From Paenibacillus antarcticus (GTDB lineage: Bacteria; Bacillota; Bacilli; Paenibacillales; Paenibacillaceae): a stretch of 64,000 nt of DNA. Of this stretch, positions 62,444 through 64,000 are shown in pieces. The stretch lies in NCBI RefSeq assembly GCF_001637225.1, contig NZ_LVJI01000016.1, forward strand, positions 331,192 to 395,191, read 5' to 3'. The position numbers were made by a program, and so were the translations under genes. Numbering within the stretch: the stretch's first letter is position 1; each line of letters starts with the position of its first letter. A model generated the notes under the pieces. That model saw only the letters and a list, made by a program, of their open reading frames with translations. It made no database searches and was not told the origin of the DNA.

Positions 62444-63319
62444 GTGAAATCATCAAACCTATATATACAATATAAAGAAGTGTTAGATGAAGATACCCTA
62501 GGAGCTATTGTATGCCAGCAACATGATCAGAACAAACAGGGGTCTCTTTTTCATGATTACGATATTCTTATATTAGTGGTACAAGTATCCGAACAGAGTA
62601 GGGTTGACCACGTTATCATTGGTGGAAAGGTTTGCCAGGTGATACATGTAAGTCTTGGATTATTTAGGCGTTGGCTCATATCCGGGGAGAAGTGCAATTT
62701 AGTGAAATGTTTGTTAGAGGGTGATATTATTTTTGATACGGATAGTCGTCTTGCAAATCTTTCATTGGAATTTGAAGAATTTAAGCAACCACTTCGGGAT
62801 CAAGTCATGTTCTTGGAATTCTCACGTTTTCTCTGGTTGTATCTAGAAAGTAAACGTTATATGAGCGAAGGCTATATTATGGATGCTTATCATAGTGTCA
62901 TACAATCGCTTCATCACTGGGCAAGGATTGAACTGATCGAGCGTGGAATACGTCCACAAGATAAAGTATGGGAACAGGTGCGAGGTTTGAGTACAGCTGT
63001 TCATAAACTATATGAAGAATTAACGGTAAGTAAGGAAACATTGAAGCAACGGGTCGAATTAGTTCTATTGGGATGTGAGTTTTCAGTGTTGTCCAAGATG
63101 GCTGAATGTTCAGTTCTCCTCATAAGTGTGATGGATAGTCGTGAAAAGCCGTGGAGCATTAGAGAATTAATTCAACATCCGGAATTGAAAATAGTCAGTG
63201 CAGAACTACCACTGGTACTTCGTAAGTTAGTATATCGTTCAATTATTAAAGAAGTGAAGATTGAGAATGAGGATAAGAGTTTACATGCTCAACGTAATAT
63301 TTTCTATAGTACGATATGA
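62444..63319 (+). CDS. ygxA: Nucleotidyltransferase-like protein YgxA
   Basis: A 291-residue protein matching the YgxA family, with an N-terminal nucleotidyltransferase-like domain (LFHDYDILILVV, with one acidic pair) and a helical substrate-binding region. The usual catalytic triad of acidic residues is not obvious to me, so activity is uncertain. The GTG start has GGAGG seven bases before. It is the last gene before the rRNA operon. Confidence 0.85.
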   Translation: MKSSNLYIQYKEVLDEDTLGAIVCQQHDQNKQGSLFHDYDILILVVQVSEQSRVDHVIIGGKVCQVIHVSLGLFRRWLISGEKCNLVKCLLEGDIIFDTDSRLANLSLEFEEFKQPLRDQVMFLEFSRFLWLYLESKRYMSEGYIMDAYHSVIQSLHHWARIELIERGIRPQDKVWEQVRGLSTAVHKLYEELTVSKETLKQRVELVLLGCEFSVLSKMAECSVLLISVMDSREKPWSIRELIQHPELKIVSAELPLVLRKLVYRSIIKEVKIENEDKSLHAQRNIFYSTI

Positions 63320-63563
63320 GGCGGATAGAAAGAGTGGAGGAGAGTCTAATGACTTTCCTTTTCTTTTTTATGTTGTGGTAAAGTGAAATGGTGACTTGAA
63401 TAATTCGTGACTTATGTCATGATACTAGGAAGAGTACTGATAGCTATCTACATAAAACGTTTTGTGTTTATGATGAGAAGTTCTTCAATATGTTATTAGC
63501 AGAAGTCATTAATGGAATCGAGATTTGAAGGGTGTCTATTCAAAAAAATATCTTAAAATAAAG
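63320..63563. other. Non-coding region upstream of rRNA promoters
   Basis: AT-rich, with a GAAAG/CTTTC hairpin and T-run just after ygxA at about 63330-63370 that may act as a weak terminator. Nothing else is clear. Confidence 0.4.
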
Positions 63564-63593
63564 TTGACTCAGCAATAGTTTCTGTGATAAATT
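63564..63593 (+). promoter_or_regulatory. rRNA promoter P1
   Basis: TTGACT at 63564 and TAAATT at 63588, 18 bases apart (or GATAAA one step earlier). Confidence 0.55.
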
Positions 63594-63671
63594 ATATCTC
63601 GCCCCATTAAACGTGAATCGGTAATTGATAAGTCAGTTATCATCACGGAAAAAGAAGTTGAAAAAAACTTC

Positions 63672-63701
63672 TTGACGAAATGACGGTCAACATGATATGA
63701 T
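63672..63701 (+). promoter_or_regulatory. rRNA promoter P2
   Basis: TTGACG at 63672 and TATGAT at 63696, 18 bases apart. An antitermination boxA-like TCTTTGAAAACTGAAC follows at about 63752. Tandem promoters are usual for Bacillus-type rrn operons. Confidence 0.7.
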
Positions 63702-63882
63702 ATAGAAGTTGTCGCCGAGAACATGGGGTGCTGACAAAACGAAATAATTGGTCTTTGAAAACTGAACAACGAGTGAGTAGATTTCACAAAAGTGAAATCA
63801 AAACAAATGAGAAATCATTTGATGGAGAATGTAAATTCTCGCCAGTTTGTTTCAAAATGAGCATTTCGCTCTTTCTAAATAC

Positions 63883-64000
63883 CAATTTGGAGAGTTTGAT
63901 CCTGGCTCAGGACGAACGCTGGCGGCATGCCTAATACATGCAAGTCGAGCGGAGTTGTTTTGGAAGCTTGCTTCCAAAACAACTTAGCGGCGGACGGGGG
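63883..64000 (+). rRNA. 16S ribosomal RNA, 5' part only
   Basis: The universal 16S start AGAGTTTGATCCTGGCTCAG begins at 63891; the mature end is about 8-10 bases earlier. The sequence continues with GACGAACGCTGGCGGCATGC and a V1-region hairpin, then leaves the window. The rest of the operon lies outside. The exact 5' end is approximate. Confidence 0.97.

Noticed and set aside
63728..63934. Open frame reading from the rRNA leader into 16S rRNA
   Set aside because: It covers the rRNA leader and the 16S start, so is not coding.
1..64000. CRISPR arrays, intact transposases, prophage genes, tRNA genes
   Set aside because: No regular short repeat arrays, transposase or phage-structural products, or tRNA-like folds were found on reading.

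Overview
The window looks like a chromosomal segment of a Paenibacillus-type Gram-positive bacterium (Firmicutes, Bacillales). The evidence is low-to-moderate G+C content, strong AGGAGG-type ribosome binding sites with frequent TTG and GTG starts, and close B. subtilis-type homologues: YkpA, YpgR, YneF, SigY/YxlC-G, PerR-YgzB-YgxA, GatCAB and the RsbV-RsbW-SigB module. YesM/YesN and Lpl-type sugar transport genes also fit. I see no intact transposase, prophage or CRISPR array. Most of the window is core chromosome.

Layout. 1-9.4 kb holds housekeeping genes: a bacilliredoxin cut by the window edge, nadE, acpS, mutY, sodA (reverse), signal peptidase I, a queG-ogt gene fusion, an HD-GYP-like protein, yneF and folE. 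9.4-14.6 kb holds a membrane-anchored hydrolase, an IclR regulator, a LysP-type lysine permease behind a lysine riboswitch and attenuator (both reverse), and a YpgR/CvfC homologue. 14.7-23.8 kb holds the ABC-F protein YkpA and a five-gene carbohydrate uptake locus: two permeases, a binding lipoprotein, a YesN-like regulator and a YesM-like kinase. 23.8-25.9 kb holds a small conserved protein, a CDF metal exporter and an unknown membrane-anchored protein.

26-40.6 kb is the most interesting part. It is a general stress response island. The core is a PP2C phosphatase with a receiver domain (RsbY-like), a 1228-residue hybrid kinase with three receivers (RsbK-like), a CheR-type methyltransferase (RsbM-like) and a second, soluble hybrid kinase, followed by rsbV-rsbW-sigB. 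Small stress-type genes lie on both sides (DUF1328, DUF948, YflT, DUF5665, YtxH-like, GlsB/YeaQ/YmgE, pirin). Several carry candidate sigma-B promoters of the form GTTTCA/GATTCA, 13-14 bases, GGGTAA/GGGTTA. The best one precedes rsbV. The layout matches the RsbK-RsbM-RsbY branch known from the Bacillus cereus group, with an extra kinase added.

40.7-52.5 kb holds yfkK, hydrolase, methyltransferase, O-antigen-ligase-like, DedA, thioredoxin-like and metallo-hydrolase genes, then a complete sigY-yxlCDEFG operon. The O-antigen-ligase-like gene contains a sharply G+C-rich internal block. 52.6-56 kb is gatCAB, with a nested hairpin between gatA and gatB. 56-64 kb holds a GNAT enzyme, MgtC-like, TM2-like and DUF4097 proteins, perR with a candidate Per box, a GH18 protein, ygzB (reverse) and ygxA. 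Tandem rRNA promoters and the first ~118 bases of a 16S rRNA gene close the window. The perR-ygzB-ygxA-rrn neighbourhood recalls B. subtilis.
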